NCBI GenBank assembly: GCA_004835665.1
Contig: RBKR01000005.1
Location: 1,178,001 to 1,242,000 of the forward strand
Direction of reading: 5' to 3'
Origin: Phoma sp. XZ068
Taxonomy: Eukaryota > Ascomycota > Dothideomycetes > Pleosporales > Didymellaceae
Length of the DNA: 64,000 nucleotides
Position 1 is the stretch's first letter. Every line of letters begins with the position of its first letter. Positions 34,513 through 45,939 of the stretch are shown piece after piece. The translations under genes and the position numbers were made by a program. The notes beneath the pieces were generated by a model that saw nothing but the letters and a program-made list of their open reading frames with translations, searched no databases and was not told where the DNA came from.

Positions 34513-36595
34513 ATGATGGAGTCCAAGTGTCCGTCGACCTACATCGGAAACAAGAGACCGCTTAAGGGTCTGAAGCGAGCATGTTGGGAATGTAAGAATG
34601 CGAGGTCAATATGTTCACTTCGGCCAGACTCTAACTTAAAGTCCAAAGGCAAGAAGAGAAAGATCCAAGGAAACTCGAGCCAAACAGACATCAGTGTGTA
34701 CTCGAGCATGAGCATGCCCACCGGATCGGACCGGGTGGCCCCTGAGAACCCGTGCCAATTGCACATCGGAGAACGACTGGGGAAGCTCGAGCAATTGTTT
34801 GAAAGATTTGTTTGTCGCAGGAACGCAGGTGTTGGCGCTTCAGAGACTCCGGCCAGCCCTACCTTGGTAGACTCATCGGACACGCAGTCCAAGCTATCTT
34901 CGCCCATGTTCTCCAGCGACGCGCAAAGCGTCTCATCGATAGGTGACGGAATTGTAAGTATATCCCCCGTAGAGTCTACCTATGAAACTGACAGGAAGAT
35001 AGCTTGGTGCTCAGACATGGAGGTCTGCACCGACCATCCGTACACTGCCAAACAAGGCAGAGAGTACCAACACAACAAACTGCGATACAGTTCATAGATC
35101 ACTGGTAGCTTTGTTACCCTCACAGCATGATGCCGATATCATCTTCGAGTCATCTAACGGATGGATGATACTGAAAGGCATTTACAACGCTTCAAGAGAC
35201 ATTTATGTCAACAAAGACGAGCAGTCATATGCCCTGGACATGGCCGCCGTGGCTCAAGAACCCTCTGTCATTGTAGCTCGGACGCTCCTACATATAGCTG
35301 TGTGCATCAACTCGTTGCCGCCCGAGTTTGAACAGAGTCGTCTCACAGATATCTGGTCTCTGGACGCTACCATGCAGAACTACGTTACCACCGTCAACAA
35401 CTTGATGACAAACGCGGACGAGTACATGCTTACACTGCACGGTCTGGAGTGTTTGATGTTGCTCGCTGTCTACCACATGAACAGCGCCAACCTTCGTCAA
35501 GCCTGGCTCGTTGTCCGGCGCGCGATGAATCTGGCGCACCTCATGGGCTTCCACCGGATCGTCACACAGCCCGATCTGGTTCCACCGGTCCCAGCAATCA
35601 GCAACGCAAAAGTCTTATGGCTACATTTTGTTGACTTGGATCGGTACTTGGGACTACATCTCCGCCTCCCCTTTGGAGCAGACGACGTCCCCGTCTCTGA
35701 AGACGCGGACCTACAAGTCATCCACCGCGCAAGAATCAATGCTCTGAGCAAAGAAATCGCCGACCTCGACCGCGACATTGGGCCCCAGTCCTACGCAAAA
35801 GCGCTGGCACTCGATGAGAAGTTGGAAGTCAACATGCGCGAGATGCCAGCCGACTTCTGGGAGGTCCCCAACATCCCGTCTACAGCACGATCACCAGAGT
35901 CCTTTGCAGCACTGGAAAGACTGATGGTGCAGATGTGGCATTTTGAAATGAAGATCTTCATCCATCTACCCTACTTACTCCGGGCTCCGCACGAAAGCCG
36001 GTACGAGTTTAGCAAAGTCACGGCGCTACAGGCTAGCCGTAACGTACTTATGCGATGGTTCGCACTGCGCAATGCAAGAATCACACAGGCATGCTGTCGC
36101 TTCGGCGAGATAGGGGTATTCATCGCCGCCGTCACACTCACACTAGACATTGTCATCGAGCTGGCGACCAAGGAAAAGAGCGAGGTGCAAAAGGCCAAGG
36201 GAACAGACTTTGCCATGATCTGTCGACTCATCTGCGAGATGGAGAAGCTGGCCAAGGCGTCGACGCGCGAGAAGATAGCGGCACGCAGCGCGATTGTACT
36301 GAAGAAGATGCTCTCCTCGCTGGATCCCAGCCGACAAGCAGCGGGCAAGGCACGGCTGACGATACCGTTCTTCGGCACGGTGGAGCTGGAGTACAGAAAG
36401 CTGCCCGTGCGGCCTCTGTTTGACCTTGACTCTGACACGGGCAAGAAGATGAACGCAACCGGACACCACCTGCCGGTGTTTTCCTTTGTAAGCAACGCAC
36501 TGTGGCCGGCTGTGGAAGGCTGTGATCTGGACTGGGACATGGTACTGTTCGACGGTCTGGAAGATATGAACACCGAGGGCAACTGGGTGTTCTAG
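34513..36595 (+). CDS. Fungal_trans-domain transcription regulator with half a zinc cluster
   Basis: Two exons, 34513-34953 and 35003-36595, with a 49-bp intron (GTAAGT donor, AACTGAC branch, GATAG acceptor); 677 residues. Likely nuclear regulator. The N terminus has RACWECKNARSIC, that is Cys-x2-Cys-x6-Cys as in the first half of a Zn2Cys6 cluster, but the second three cysteines are missing and a Lys/Arg run (KSKGKKRKIQ) follows. Residues 95-115 could form a short dimerising helix (ERLGKLEQLFERFV). From about 165 the fungal_trans middle-homology region is recognisable: SLVALLPSQHDADIIFE at the exon 2 start, then GLECLMLLAVYHMNSANLR, AMNLAHLMGFHRI, and LHFVDLDRYLGLHLRLPFG. The intron restores this block. 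The gene may have lost DNA binding, or use a non-standard mode. Targets unknown. Confidence 0.85.
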
Positions 36596-37434
36596 TTGCG
36601 GCTGTAATGCCAACAGCGCCGACGTTAGTGTCGGCGGCAGAAAGGGATAGATAGGGGACTGGCATGCATGCGCCGGCTACAAGGAAGCGCGCATAGGGTG
36701 CCCCATTGTGGAAGGTTTAGCAAGGCGTTCGGTGCATTGGGACCGGTTCTAGCGCGCATCTTGGGTCTTTCTGGAACGTGATATCCCAGGCGGCGTGGCG
36801 CTTAATACACGTTGCCATTCTGCGCATTCTTCAAGAACTTGTCTCGTGATGCCTGCGTGAAGGTGGTCGGTGAGCGGCCGCCGTTTGATGTTGGTTGGGA
36901 GCGGAGCACGAGGCTGCTGGCGCTGCTGGCGCTGCTGGCGCTGCATGCGGTGGTCGGCGTTTGATTGGCGGGCCATTTAGGTCGCTGGTTGACGGCATTC
37001 CGCGGCCATGCTGGAGAAAGTGCGGCCGCTGGGCGTCTCAGCTTGACATGCTCCAGCCAAATCGGAGCGGCCACAGCAAGGCTGCAGGCGGCAGCAGGTG
37101 CTCAAGGGCGCCGGTCAAAGCAGTGAGTCGGGCAGTGAGCAGCTGGCCAAGGCCGCACGTCAATGCAGCGGCCGCGGCCACAGCAGCAGACGAGTGGGCG
37201 GCCTGCGTCCAGTGATGCGCGGCGCGGTCGAGTCTCCGCCAGGGCCTCGCCGCTCTCGACGGCCGTACGCCCTCTAGGGACGCAGCACACGACCACGCCT
37301 GCCTCCCCACCCCCCGTGCCTCTCTCGCCGCTGCATGTCTGTCGAGCATACGCCCAAGCCCTCTCCGCCGCGACGACCGTCTCGCAGCGCGCGCGCCTGC
37401 TGAGCCGTCTGCTCCCCGTCCACACGCCGGGAGC
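36596..37434. other. Intergenic region with GC-rich tandem repeat
   Basis: 839 bp between two plus-strand genes. It holds the 9-bp tandem repeat at 36913-36944. A minus-strand frame at 36802-37074 without an ATG ends in a protein-like stretch (SPTTFTQASRDKFL) and is discussed as a finding. Confidence 0.45.
36913..36944. repeat. 9-bp tandem repeat GCTGCTGGC, 3.6 copies
   Basis: Three perfect copies of GCTGCTGGC at 36913-36939 followed by GCTGC. On the minus strand it would encode Ala-Ser-Ser repeats in one frame and Arg-Gln-Gln in another. Confidence 0.9.
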
Positions 37435-40400
37435 ATGAGCCTCTCGCAGCCCGCGCAGCTCGCGCAGCAGAGCCCGGCGACGGACCTCTTCTGGGACTGC
37501 GAGCCACACGGCGGGCAGCGAGGCCTGGCAGCGCATGCGGCCGCCAACGACAGCGTCGCCACCCCCGCGACGGCGACGCAGCGCGCCCTCAGCCTGCTCG
37601 AGGCCGTCATCACGGCCTACCCGCCCGTCCTCGAGTCGCTGCTCGCGCAGCTGCCCACGGCCGCCCTGCTCGAGCTCTACCACACGTCCCGCCACCTGCG
37701 CGACTTCCTGCGCCGCTACCCGCTCGCATGGAAGACGCTCTCCTTCCGCCTGCCCCAGCCCGCCGTCGCCGTCGGCTCGCCGGGCAACGAGACGCCCGAC
37801 AGCAGAGAGCGCCAGTCGAAGCAGTACGCGTTCGACGCCCTCCTCAGGCAGGTCGTCGCCCCCAACGGCACGCGCCTGACCAACCTCGACCTCTGCAACA
37901 CGGCCGTCAACGGCATCGCCCTGGTCGGCAGCGTGCTCGCCCCGCACATCGACACCCTCCAGCACCTGTCGGTCCGCGGCTGCAAGAACGTCTCCATCAA
38001 GTACCACGTTGTGCCCTTCCTCGAGCCCTACACACTCAAGGATGCCCCGTGGATGCGCAACCAGCTCGCCCTGAAGAGCCTCTACACATATCGCTGCCGC
38101 CACCACCGCCGACGGCCCTACCTCCCCTCCTCGCTCGTTCGCCGCGACTCCGACTCCGACCCCACCCACCAGCTCATCGAGATATGCCACCAGCTCGGGA
38201 TATGGACAGACACGGCATGGTGTCCGTCGCCGGGCGGGAGATGCTATCGCAGGAAAGACTACCACGCCGGACGCGCAGCTCCGCAGAACATGGAAGTCTG
38301 GGTACCGTTTGACAGGCTCTGGCGCTCGAGCAACCGCATAGGGCCCGTCCAAGGCACAAAGAAGCTGGGCGACCACGACGGCAGACTGTGGGAGATTGCC
38401 GAGGAGGGACAAGACGGCGAGCCGCTGGGTACGGAGAACGGGCACTTCGCAGGCGAAGGCAAGCACGTGCCAGCACACGCCAGGAAGAGCCATACAACCT
38501 TTGTGGAAGACATCAGCTGCTCGCAATGCCACGACGTCATCTTGGAGCGCTGCGAGTCCTGTAGTGTGAGAATGCACTGCATGGGCTGCCGAAAGACCCT
38601 CTGCGCGAGCTGCGCCTTCAACCGACCCATACCACGGAAACGGCCAAAGACACGGCATTTTACAAACTTGGCATTTGGAAACAGCATGACCCTAGGTGGA
38701 CTCGGACAAGCATCTGGCTCGACCACCTCGCTAGAAGACAGGAAACAGGAAGAAAAGGTCGAGAGGAATCGGTTCTGGTGGGCCCCTGGCGCGACTCGAT
38801 CACCAAACCTCATGAGCGAGAGTGCTCACGATGACGACTCCTCCGACTCGGAAGACACCCTCAACAACGGCCTTCCTGGGCCACCACCACACCGAGATCC
38901 TCCTAAGCTGAACATGCATTGGTGCTGTCTTGAGCCAATCTTCTCTGGAGGTGGAGGCATCGCTGTGCTGGGCACTGGACTTGGTGGCAGAGGCGCTGAT
39001 AAGATCCGTGCGGCTCCTCTGCCGCGCATGAAGCAGTACGAAGACCCTGATTTCTCACATCAGCTCCGGCCAGTGGACTACATCCGGGAACTCAAGAACA
39101 ACGGCTTGTACGAATACGTCCTGGGCGAAGATGTCGACATTCTACAGTATTTGAAGCAGGAAAGTCTAGAGCTGCAGCAACAAACTTGCCCCCGAGGCTT
39201 GTGCAACGACTGCTATCGCAGCTTCAGGTGGAAAGTCTCTTGCCGAGCTTGCAAGAACCCTATCTGCAAAGAGCACGACTTTGGAGCGCTAAAGGTTCGC
39301 AAATGCGGATACAGAGAATTGCACACAGAGCGTGAACATGTCCGGGCACACACAGAACCACCTCAGCGACTGGTAATACCCGAATTCAACCCCAACAGGA
39401 CGAGCGAGGAACTCGAGCGTACGCCGACTGCATCGTCACAAATGGATGCTGCTTCGAGTGCCGACAATGAATCTGAGTCCTCTGAGGGTACGCCAATGTC
39501 TCAATCACAGGTTCTTGTGGGACCTGGCGAGATGACTGCCGCATCCACATTCAACCTCACTACAACGCCTGATCCATTCACGCTGGTGAGCTCACTAGCC
39601 TTTGTTCCTGTCAGTTCATCTCGGCCGCGTTCACTCAGTGCCTCTGGTGTGCGTAGCCGCAACTCAGTGTCCTGGTCGAACTCACCGCGCGGTCCTCCGC
39701 CAACCTCGATATCCAACCCTTTACCGTTGCCCTGTAACCCGCGACACCCCGTGCAATGGGAAGGCTGTGGGGCATATTTCTGTCAGTACCCGCGTCCAGT
39801 GGGCGATAACAGACCACAGTGTCCGGCAAACCTCAAGGAGTGCTCAGAGTGTGCGGTGTTGGTGTGCGATGTAAGTTGACACCGTCTTGATCCCTTTGAA
39901 CTATACTAATGAGTCTAGGGTTGTTCGGCTCTGAACCCATCTTGTACATGCACGTTCTGCACCGTAAACTATCACTGTCCAACCTGCGCTCGCAAATCTC
40001 TGGTCCGCGCCAAGTGCCGCTTCGATGCCGAAATGAAGGCTAAAAAGGATGCCGAGTTGCTCATAAAAGCCAAGGTTGAGCGAGACCGTCGCGAGCGCGG
40101 ACAAGCTGACGAGCTGGCTGGCGCGATGAACGAGTTCTTCACGGCGCTGTACACTGAGAACGTCAATTTTGCCCCTGTTCCCGACATGTCGAGTTCCACG
40201 ACATCTTTCGCAGACCTGCCCCTCTCCAGTCCAGACAGCATCACAGTAACCACCGAGTTTGGCGTGCTCGAAGAGACAGGCAATGTGACCATTATCTCCG
40301 CCGGCGGCGCCACACACCCCTACGACGAAGCCGACGAAGACGAAGAGTACGAAGAGGAGCTCGAATACCAACCCATGCACGCCGACGAAGGGCCAGAGAG

Positions 40401-40746
40401 CTACGTCGTCATGACCGAAGACACATCCGCCGTGTCGGGTTCCGCAGACTGGGTCACGGCCGTCGCGCTCCAGCACCAGCAGCAGCAAAACGCATGGCTC
40501 CTCCAACAGCAGATGCAGAACATGTACAACGTCGCCATGGGCACAAATACCACGCCCCCGCCTGTGCAGCACGTGGCACCGGTGGTTCACCACCAGGAGG
40601 GCAACATGGATCACAACGGCCAGTCCAGTGACGACGAGGACGATGACGATGCGGGCGAAGAAGCAGATATAGATACAGACGATGTGTTTGAATCTACCAG
40701 CGATGAGACGGTGGATGGTACCGCTACACCGACGGTCACCGCATGA
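37435..40746 (+). CDS. F-box-like, cysteine-rich zinc-binding protein
   Basis: Two exons, 37435-39870 and 39919-40746, with a 48-bp intron (GTAAGTTG donor, TACTAATG branch, TCTAG acceptor); 1087 residues. An F-box-like segment lies near residues 60-105 (SLLAQLPTAALLELYHTSR, then YPLAWKTLSFRLP), followed by leucine-rich-repeat-like strands (LTNLDLCNTAVNGIAL, LQHLSVRGCKNVS). Three cysteine clusters follow: about 363-400 (CSQC, CESC, CMGC, CASC), 585-635 (CPRGLCNDC, CRAC, CKEH) and 778-850 (CSECAVLVCDGCSALNPSC across the intron, CTFC, CPTC). Between them are Ser-rich linkers, one acidic. The C-terminal end is acidic with a Gln-rich patch (LQHQQQQNAWLLQQQMQ). It is probably an SCF substrate receptor or another ubiquitin-linked protein; I do not recognise a named homologue. 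The first 470 bp are very GC-rich. Confidence 0.78.
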
Positions 40747-40777
40747 GTATTTCTTCAGATTGTTATTAGCATTAGCG

Positions 40778-40830
40778 AGTCAGCAGAAGCAGTCAGCAGT
40801 CAGCAGTCGAGCAGACAGCGAAGCAGAAGT
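40778..40830. repeat. Degenerate AGTCAGC/AGAAGC repeat
   Basis: Copies of AGTCAGC at 40778, 40791 and 40798 with AGAAGC and AGCAG variants between and after them. It begins 32 bp past the stop of the F-box-like gene, so it is probably in its 3' UTR. Confidence 0.8.
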
Positions 40831-41040
40831 AGAGCGAGGAGGATCATCTGAGGGGAAGTAATAACGCAGGCGCACATGGTTCATTTCGCATAGCATCTAC
40901 TACCACCTACGTATCATGTAGCTAGCAGACAGGACGGGTCAGGACGGCACGGCACCAGGGCGCGGCGCAGATGGAGGACTATTATCTCTTGTGATATCCA
41001 GCGAGTTAAGTATGCGGAGGGACCGATAGCGTAGGGAATG

Positions 41041-41060
41041 GTATCGCATGGTATCGCATG
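41041..41060. repeat. 10-bp direct duplication GTATCGCATG
   Basis: Two perfect adjacent copies, with a partial third (TCATGG) following. Confidence 0.85.
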
Positions 41061-42095
41061 TCATGGCAGGGACTCAAGTTGTGTCTTTAGCACGAAGCAT
41101 TTTGGGCGTTTAGGTAGAATTTATTTTTGTTCGATGTCTAAACTTCATATCTTTTGCTCGTGAGGCGTTTTGCAGTGCAGGGTGTGTGAGTTTGTGCTCT
41201 GGAGGCGGGTTTTTTTCTTTCGGTATGTGAAGTGGTTTTGCGGGAGGTTCGAGGGACGGTGGTTATTATGCACACAGCAAGGCAAGACTTGATATGTCTT
41301 GGCTAACTATGGGGAGTAGAATTTGAGCTGAATCGTGTATGCATTATCATGTCTGCCAACCATTCGCCCTCCTCCTCGGCACTTAGATCTATCCCCGGAG
41401 AAAGCAATTCCCTTCAAAAACCCTTTGCCTCGCGCTCCTTTAATACCAAAATTTGCATCTTGTTCGTCGGCGTGTATCCTCCATCCCTTGTTTCCCAGCT
41501 TCCTTTTAAAGCTCTAGGTAATGTGGGTGGAATTCTGGCTCTTAAAGCGCCTGCCTCTGGAAAGGACGTCGTCAGGGCATTGGGACTGAGCTGCTCTGTT
41601 TGGATGCGGACGGCGAGCTGTGGAAGTGTGAAATGTGAAGTGGAATAGGGACTTAGTATTACATGGTTAATCGCTGTGTAATGTTATGCATTTGTTAAGG
41701 CTGTCGAAGAAGCATATCTGAGCGTCGGTCGTTGGTAGGTGCGGTACTCCCTAGACGAGGGCGATAACTTGTATAGAAGGGTGTAGTTAGACGTCAGGAT
41801 CTCATATTCAATCACGATGCTGTCGTAAGCAGTTTATATAGTGAGGAGTAGAATGCAGGTGGAATGAACTTTTTGCATTGTTCCTGGCGGATCCGCACAG
41901 GACTTGTCTAAGCTAACCATTGCATGTGGCTCGGCCTGCCCTCGATCCGTGTCCGTCAACGTAGGATCGGACCGGACGAGACACCACTCGTGTCCTTCAT
42001 GGTATCGTTGGAATGTAACCGTTACTCCACCCATAACAACCCAGCACAAACTTTTCGCACTTGCAGACAGCTCGCTAACGCGCGCGACGCAACGC

Positions 42096-42969
42096 TTAGT
42101 TCATCTGCTTGACGAGCGCGTTGATGAAGTGCTCGCGGTTGCCAAGGTCACCACCCTCGATGAAGTGCTTGAACTTGCGGGGGCGGAAGCCACCGGTGGG
42201 CGAGGACAGCTTGAAGGGCCACAGGAAGTTGGAGGCCTGCTTGAAGTTGGGGCCGACGGTGTAGATCTCGTGGATGAGGTCCTCGACGCAGACAATGCCG
42301 TACTGGCCGAGGTTCTCCTCGATGATGTCGTTGTCGGTGATGGGGAGGCGCTGCTTGTTGACCTTTCCGTAACCGCGCTTGTAGACGAGCTCACGGACGG
42401 TCTTCAGGTTGGGGTAGCCGTAGGCGACGAAGGGCTCGACGATCTTCAGCATCTCAGTGGTGGCCTTGGTGAGGCGGATGAAGACACCATTGTTGATCTG
42501 GAGAAGACGGAGGAGCTGGAGGGTCTTGCGCTTCTTGGGGTCGATCTTGTTGATACCCTTGATACGGACAACGAAGGCGAGCTTGGACTCGGCGGGGACG
42601 AAGAGGGAGTTGTCCTTCTTGGCCTGGCGCTTGGCCTCGATGATGTCGCGCTCGGCCTTGACGTACTCCTGGTGGTACTTCTCGGCGCGCTTGAAGATGG
42701 TCTCGCGCTTCTGCTTGTTGGCCTAAGGTAGTCTTAGCCAACTGTGATGCTCCTATCTGCTTGCGCAGGTCTGGGGAGTGTGTTCATCGTACCTCGCGCT
42801 TCTTCTGGAGGTCGGCAGCCTTGCTGTCGGTCGCCTTCTGGGAAGCCTTCTGCTTCTTCAGAATTGTCTCGGGGACGGCGATGTCGTTCTGGGTGGGGAC
42901 GCTTTATGTTGTCAGCTTGTAGTTCTAGGTAATCGCTGATCTGAGCTCGACGTACGATGAGCGGGCCAT
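42096..42969 (-). CDS. RPL7: 60S ribosomal protein L7 (uL30)
   Basis: Three exons on the minus strand: 42969-42956 (14 nt), 42901-42793 and 42722-42096; introns of 54 and 70 bp; 249 residues, the usual length. Component of the large cytosolic subunit. The N terminus is MARSSVPTQNDIAVPETILK, then a basic helix (KKQKASQKATDSKAADLQKK, NKQKRETIFKRAEKYHQEY). The uL30 core starts FVVRIKGINKIDPKKRKTLQ, followed by LLRLLQINNGVFIRL, VAYGYPNLKTVRELVYKRG and LPITDNDIIEENLGQYGI. The end HFINALVKQMN matches the family end. The acceptor before exon 2 is ATAAAG rather than CAG. Codon use is strongly biased to C-ending and G-ending codons, as expected for a highly expressed gene. Its start faces that of NCL1. 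Confidence 0.97.
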
Positions 42970-43271
42970 TGTGCTGGTGGTTAGTCGGCTTGTCGGTTGT
43001 CGAGGAAGCTGAGGAAAAGTTCGAAGGGAAGAGGTTGAATTTCGACGGTGTGGGAATGCCTAGCGCGGCGCTAGTACTCAGTCAGGAAGTCGCCAGATCC
43101 TGGTGCTTGATGCCGCCGCTGATTGGACAAGGAAGCGAACGCCCTAGCCCGGCTAGCCCCACCAATCCAGCCCTCAGCGTGCTCGAACTCGAACTTTTCT
43201 GAAGCTTGACAACTTGCGACGGCGAAAGTATCTCGCCATCAACTTCACGCAGAACACCCTCTATCGCAGCT
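42970..43271. promoter_or_regulatory. Shared divergent promoter of RPL7 and NCL1
   Basis: Only 302 bp separate the two divergent start codons, so both 5' UTRs and core promoters must fit here. The part near RPL7 is rich in G on the plus strand and the part near NCL1 is richer in C. No TATA box is evident, in line with ribosomal protein promoters. No specific factor site is assigned. Confidence 0.6.
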
Positions 43272-45799
43272 ATGGCAAGAGGAGGTGGTCGTGTAAGTGT
43301 TCGCAGTCACCACGTGCAATTGCGCAATGTCTAATCCCAGAGCAGGGCCGCGGTCGCGGTGGTAAGAGAGGTGGTGGTCGCGGTGGTGGAGGCGGCAGAG
43401 ACACCAGGTCGGAGCCATGGTCGGAGATCCAGCGCAAGAACGAGCTGTTCGAGAGCTACTACCGCAAGGGCGGCTTCATGGAGGAGGCTGAGTTTGAGGA
43501 AATGTGGAAGGCCCTCCAGCAGGACTTGCCCAACAGCTTCCGCTTCACTGGCACCAAGTCCGACGCCCTCGCCGTGCGCGAGATCTTCAAGCAGCGCTAC
43601 ATCCCCGCCATTTCTGCGCAGACCTTCGAGGGCAAGCCCGTGCCCCCTCCCGAGCCGGTCAACGCCTTCCCCGACGAGCTCGTCTGGCACATGAAGACGC
43701 ACAAGAAGGTCATTCGCCGTCATGCCGCCTTCGCCAACTTCCAGAAGTTCCTCGTCGCAGAGGCTGCCTCTGGAAACATCAGCAGACAGGAGGTCGTCAG
43801 TATGATTCCTCCTCACTTCTTGGACGTCAAGCCTGGAATGGTTGTCCTCGACATGTGTGCTGCGCCCGGCAGCAAGTCTGCTCAGCTGGCCGAGATGATC
43901 CACGGCGATGAGGAGGAGCGTGTCAGGAGGGCCGCGAACGGCGAGGATGTTGGCAGTGGCGCAGACGGCGACTACAGCGACGACGGTCGATCTACCGGTC
44001 TGCTCATTGCAAACGACACCGACTACAAGCGCGCCGGCATGTTGGTCCACCAGGTCAAGCGCCTCAACTTCCCCAACCTCATCGTCACCCAGCACGATGC
44101 TTCCATCTTCCCCTCTATCGAGCTCCCCAGCAAGGTCGGCGAGAAGAAGCAATACCTGAAGTACGACAGGATCCTGGCTGATGTGCCCTGCTCTGGTGAC
44201 GGCACAGCCCGCAAGAACCCCAATGTCTGGCAGAAGTGGACCCCCAAGGATGGTCTTGGTCTGCACAACCTGCAGCTGCGCATTCTCTTCCGTGGTCTGC
44301 AGATGCTGAAGAAGGGCGGGCGTATGGTCTACTCTACCTGCAGTATGAACCCTGTGGAAAACGAGGCTGTTGTCGCTGCTGCCATTGAGGCCTGCGGAGG
44401 TATCTCGAAGGTGCAGCTTGTCGACATGCCCGACCACTTGCCCAACCTCAAGCGCCGACCTGGTCTGAACACCTGGAAGGTCCTCGACACCTCCTCGGTC
44501 GCTGGAAGCAACGACAAGACTGCGCATATGTTCAGCAGCTGGGAGGCTTTCGAGAAGGCCAAGGCCAAGTACGCCGTGGACGAGCCTGAGCGCTCGTTCT
44601 CCCAAAAGGTCTCCAAGGGATGCTTCCCCCCAATTACCCCGAACCCCGAGGAGCGCATCCCGCTTGAGCGATGCATGCGTGTATACCCCCACCTTCAGGA
44701 TACCGGTGGCTTCTTCATTGCAGTCATTGAGAAGCTTGACGACATCAAGATTGCGCAAATCCAGAACCCCGAGAACGCAGCGAAGTCGAAGAAGCAGGAC
44801 GAGAAGACGACCGACAACACCTCGCTCCCCACTCCCGAAGAGAATGTCATCGAGGCCGATGCCACCAAGGACACTGAGAGTCTGAAGCGCAAGGCGGAAG
44901 ACGCAGAAGAGTCCGCACCTAAGAAGACCAAGACGGAGACGGAGAACGGCACATCAGAGGAGACTGCAACAGCTCCCGCATCCGAGGTCGCAACACCAGC
45001 AGCTACCAACCAGGTAGCTAAGCTCAAGCCCGAGAAGCAGGACCAAAACAAGGAGTACTTCGAGTACCTCTCCCCTACGGACGAGACCATCTCCAAGATC
45101 CTTGATTTCTTCGGCATCTCAGGGCGTTTCCCGCGCGACCGCTTCATGGTCAAGAACAAGGAGGGTCTGTCTCTGAACAAGATCTACTACACCTCCGGAT
45201 TCGCCAAGACAATAATAAACGCCAACAAGGAGCGCGGCATGAAGTTCATCCACTGCGGTGTCGTCATGTTCGTCGCCCATAAGATCAAGGACGCAACTTA
45301 CATGCACGCGCCCTGGAGATTACAGTCCGAGGGTATCTCGATCCTCGAGCCCTGGGCGAGCAAGCGCATTGTGAACTGCACAAGCAAGGCCACGCTCAAG
45401 CAGCTCATCTGCGAGATGTTCCCCAAGCTCCCCAAGGAGGGCGCACACGGACTCGGCGAGGTTGGCGACCAGCTCCAAGGTATGGATATCGGGTGTTGCT
45501 TTGTCCGCGTGGAGAAGGACGACGCGCAAGACATTCCGTTCAGGATGGTACTTCCTCTCTGGAGGCATCCTGGGTCCGCCAATATGATGGTCGACAAGGA
45601 TGACCGCAAGGCTATGCTGTTGAGACTCTGGGGCGAGAAGGACACTGAGATCATCAACCACGTCGCCGACAAGGCGAAGAGGGAGGCTGAAGAGGAGCAG
45701 GCAGAGGAGGATGCCAAGGCCAACAAGGTCGAGGGCGAGAACGCAGAGGATATGGACGTCGATGAGAACGGTGGCGTAGCTGTTGATGCCGAGGCATAA
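43272..45799 (+). CDS. NCL1: tRNA (cytosine-5) methyltransferase, NCL1/TRM4/NSUN2 family
   Basis: Two exons, 43272-43292 (21 nt) and 43346-45799, with a 53-bp intron; 824 residues. It methylates cytosines in tRNA to m5C, in the nucleus. The start reads MARGGGRGRGRGGKRGG, an RGG-rich tail; the acceptor at 43345 is preferred because it keeps this composition and phase, but 43340 or 43342 are nearby AGs. The Rossmann-type MTase domain (about 130-420) has the SAM motif LDMCAAPGSKSAQ, the motif IV block DVPCSGDG with Cys289 and the catalytic motif VYSTCSMNPVENE with Cys339; the 50-residue spacing equals that of human NSUN2. A Lys/Glu-rich insertion (about 490-570) precedes a PUA-like C-terminal part (LNKIYYTSGFAKTI, MKFIHCGVVMFV). 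Function next to RPL7 fits a translation theme (inference). Confidence 0.97.
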
Positions 45800-45939
45800 G
45801 CGCTTCACTCCTCGTCCGTCTTGTCTGAGCTATAGAAAAGCACTGCATCGTCGATGCATGCAACGGCGTTTGATCATTACGTATCTTCATATATCTTCAA
45901 CACATCAATTTCTCAACATACCGCAGTCCTTCCCCTGAT

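Larger units (their letters stand above)
40747..42095. other. Convergent intergenic region with short repeats
   Basis: 1.35 kb between converging stops. It holds an AGTCAGC repeat (40778-40830) and a perfect 10-bp duplication (41041-41060). Two plus-strand frames near 41335-41648 are short and unrecognised. The remainder is T-rich 3' UTR-like sequence. Confidence 0.5.

Noticed and set aside
37102..38658. 518-codon frame antisense to the F-box-like gene
   Set aside because: Shadow frame in a very GC-rich exon; Ala/Val/Arg-rich with no recognisable fold.
43331..44758. 475-codon frame antisense to NCL1
   Set aside because: It mirrors the NCL1 codon bias; Leu/Val/Glu-rich composition is what the reverse strand of a C/G-ending-codon gene gives.
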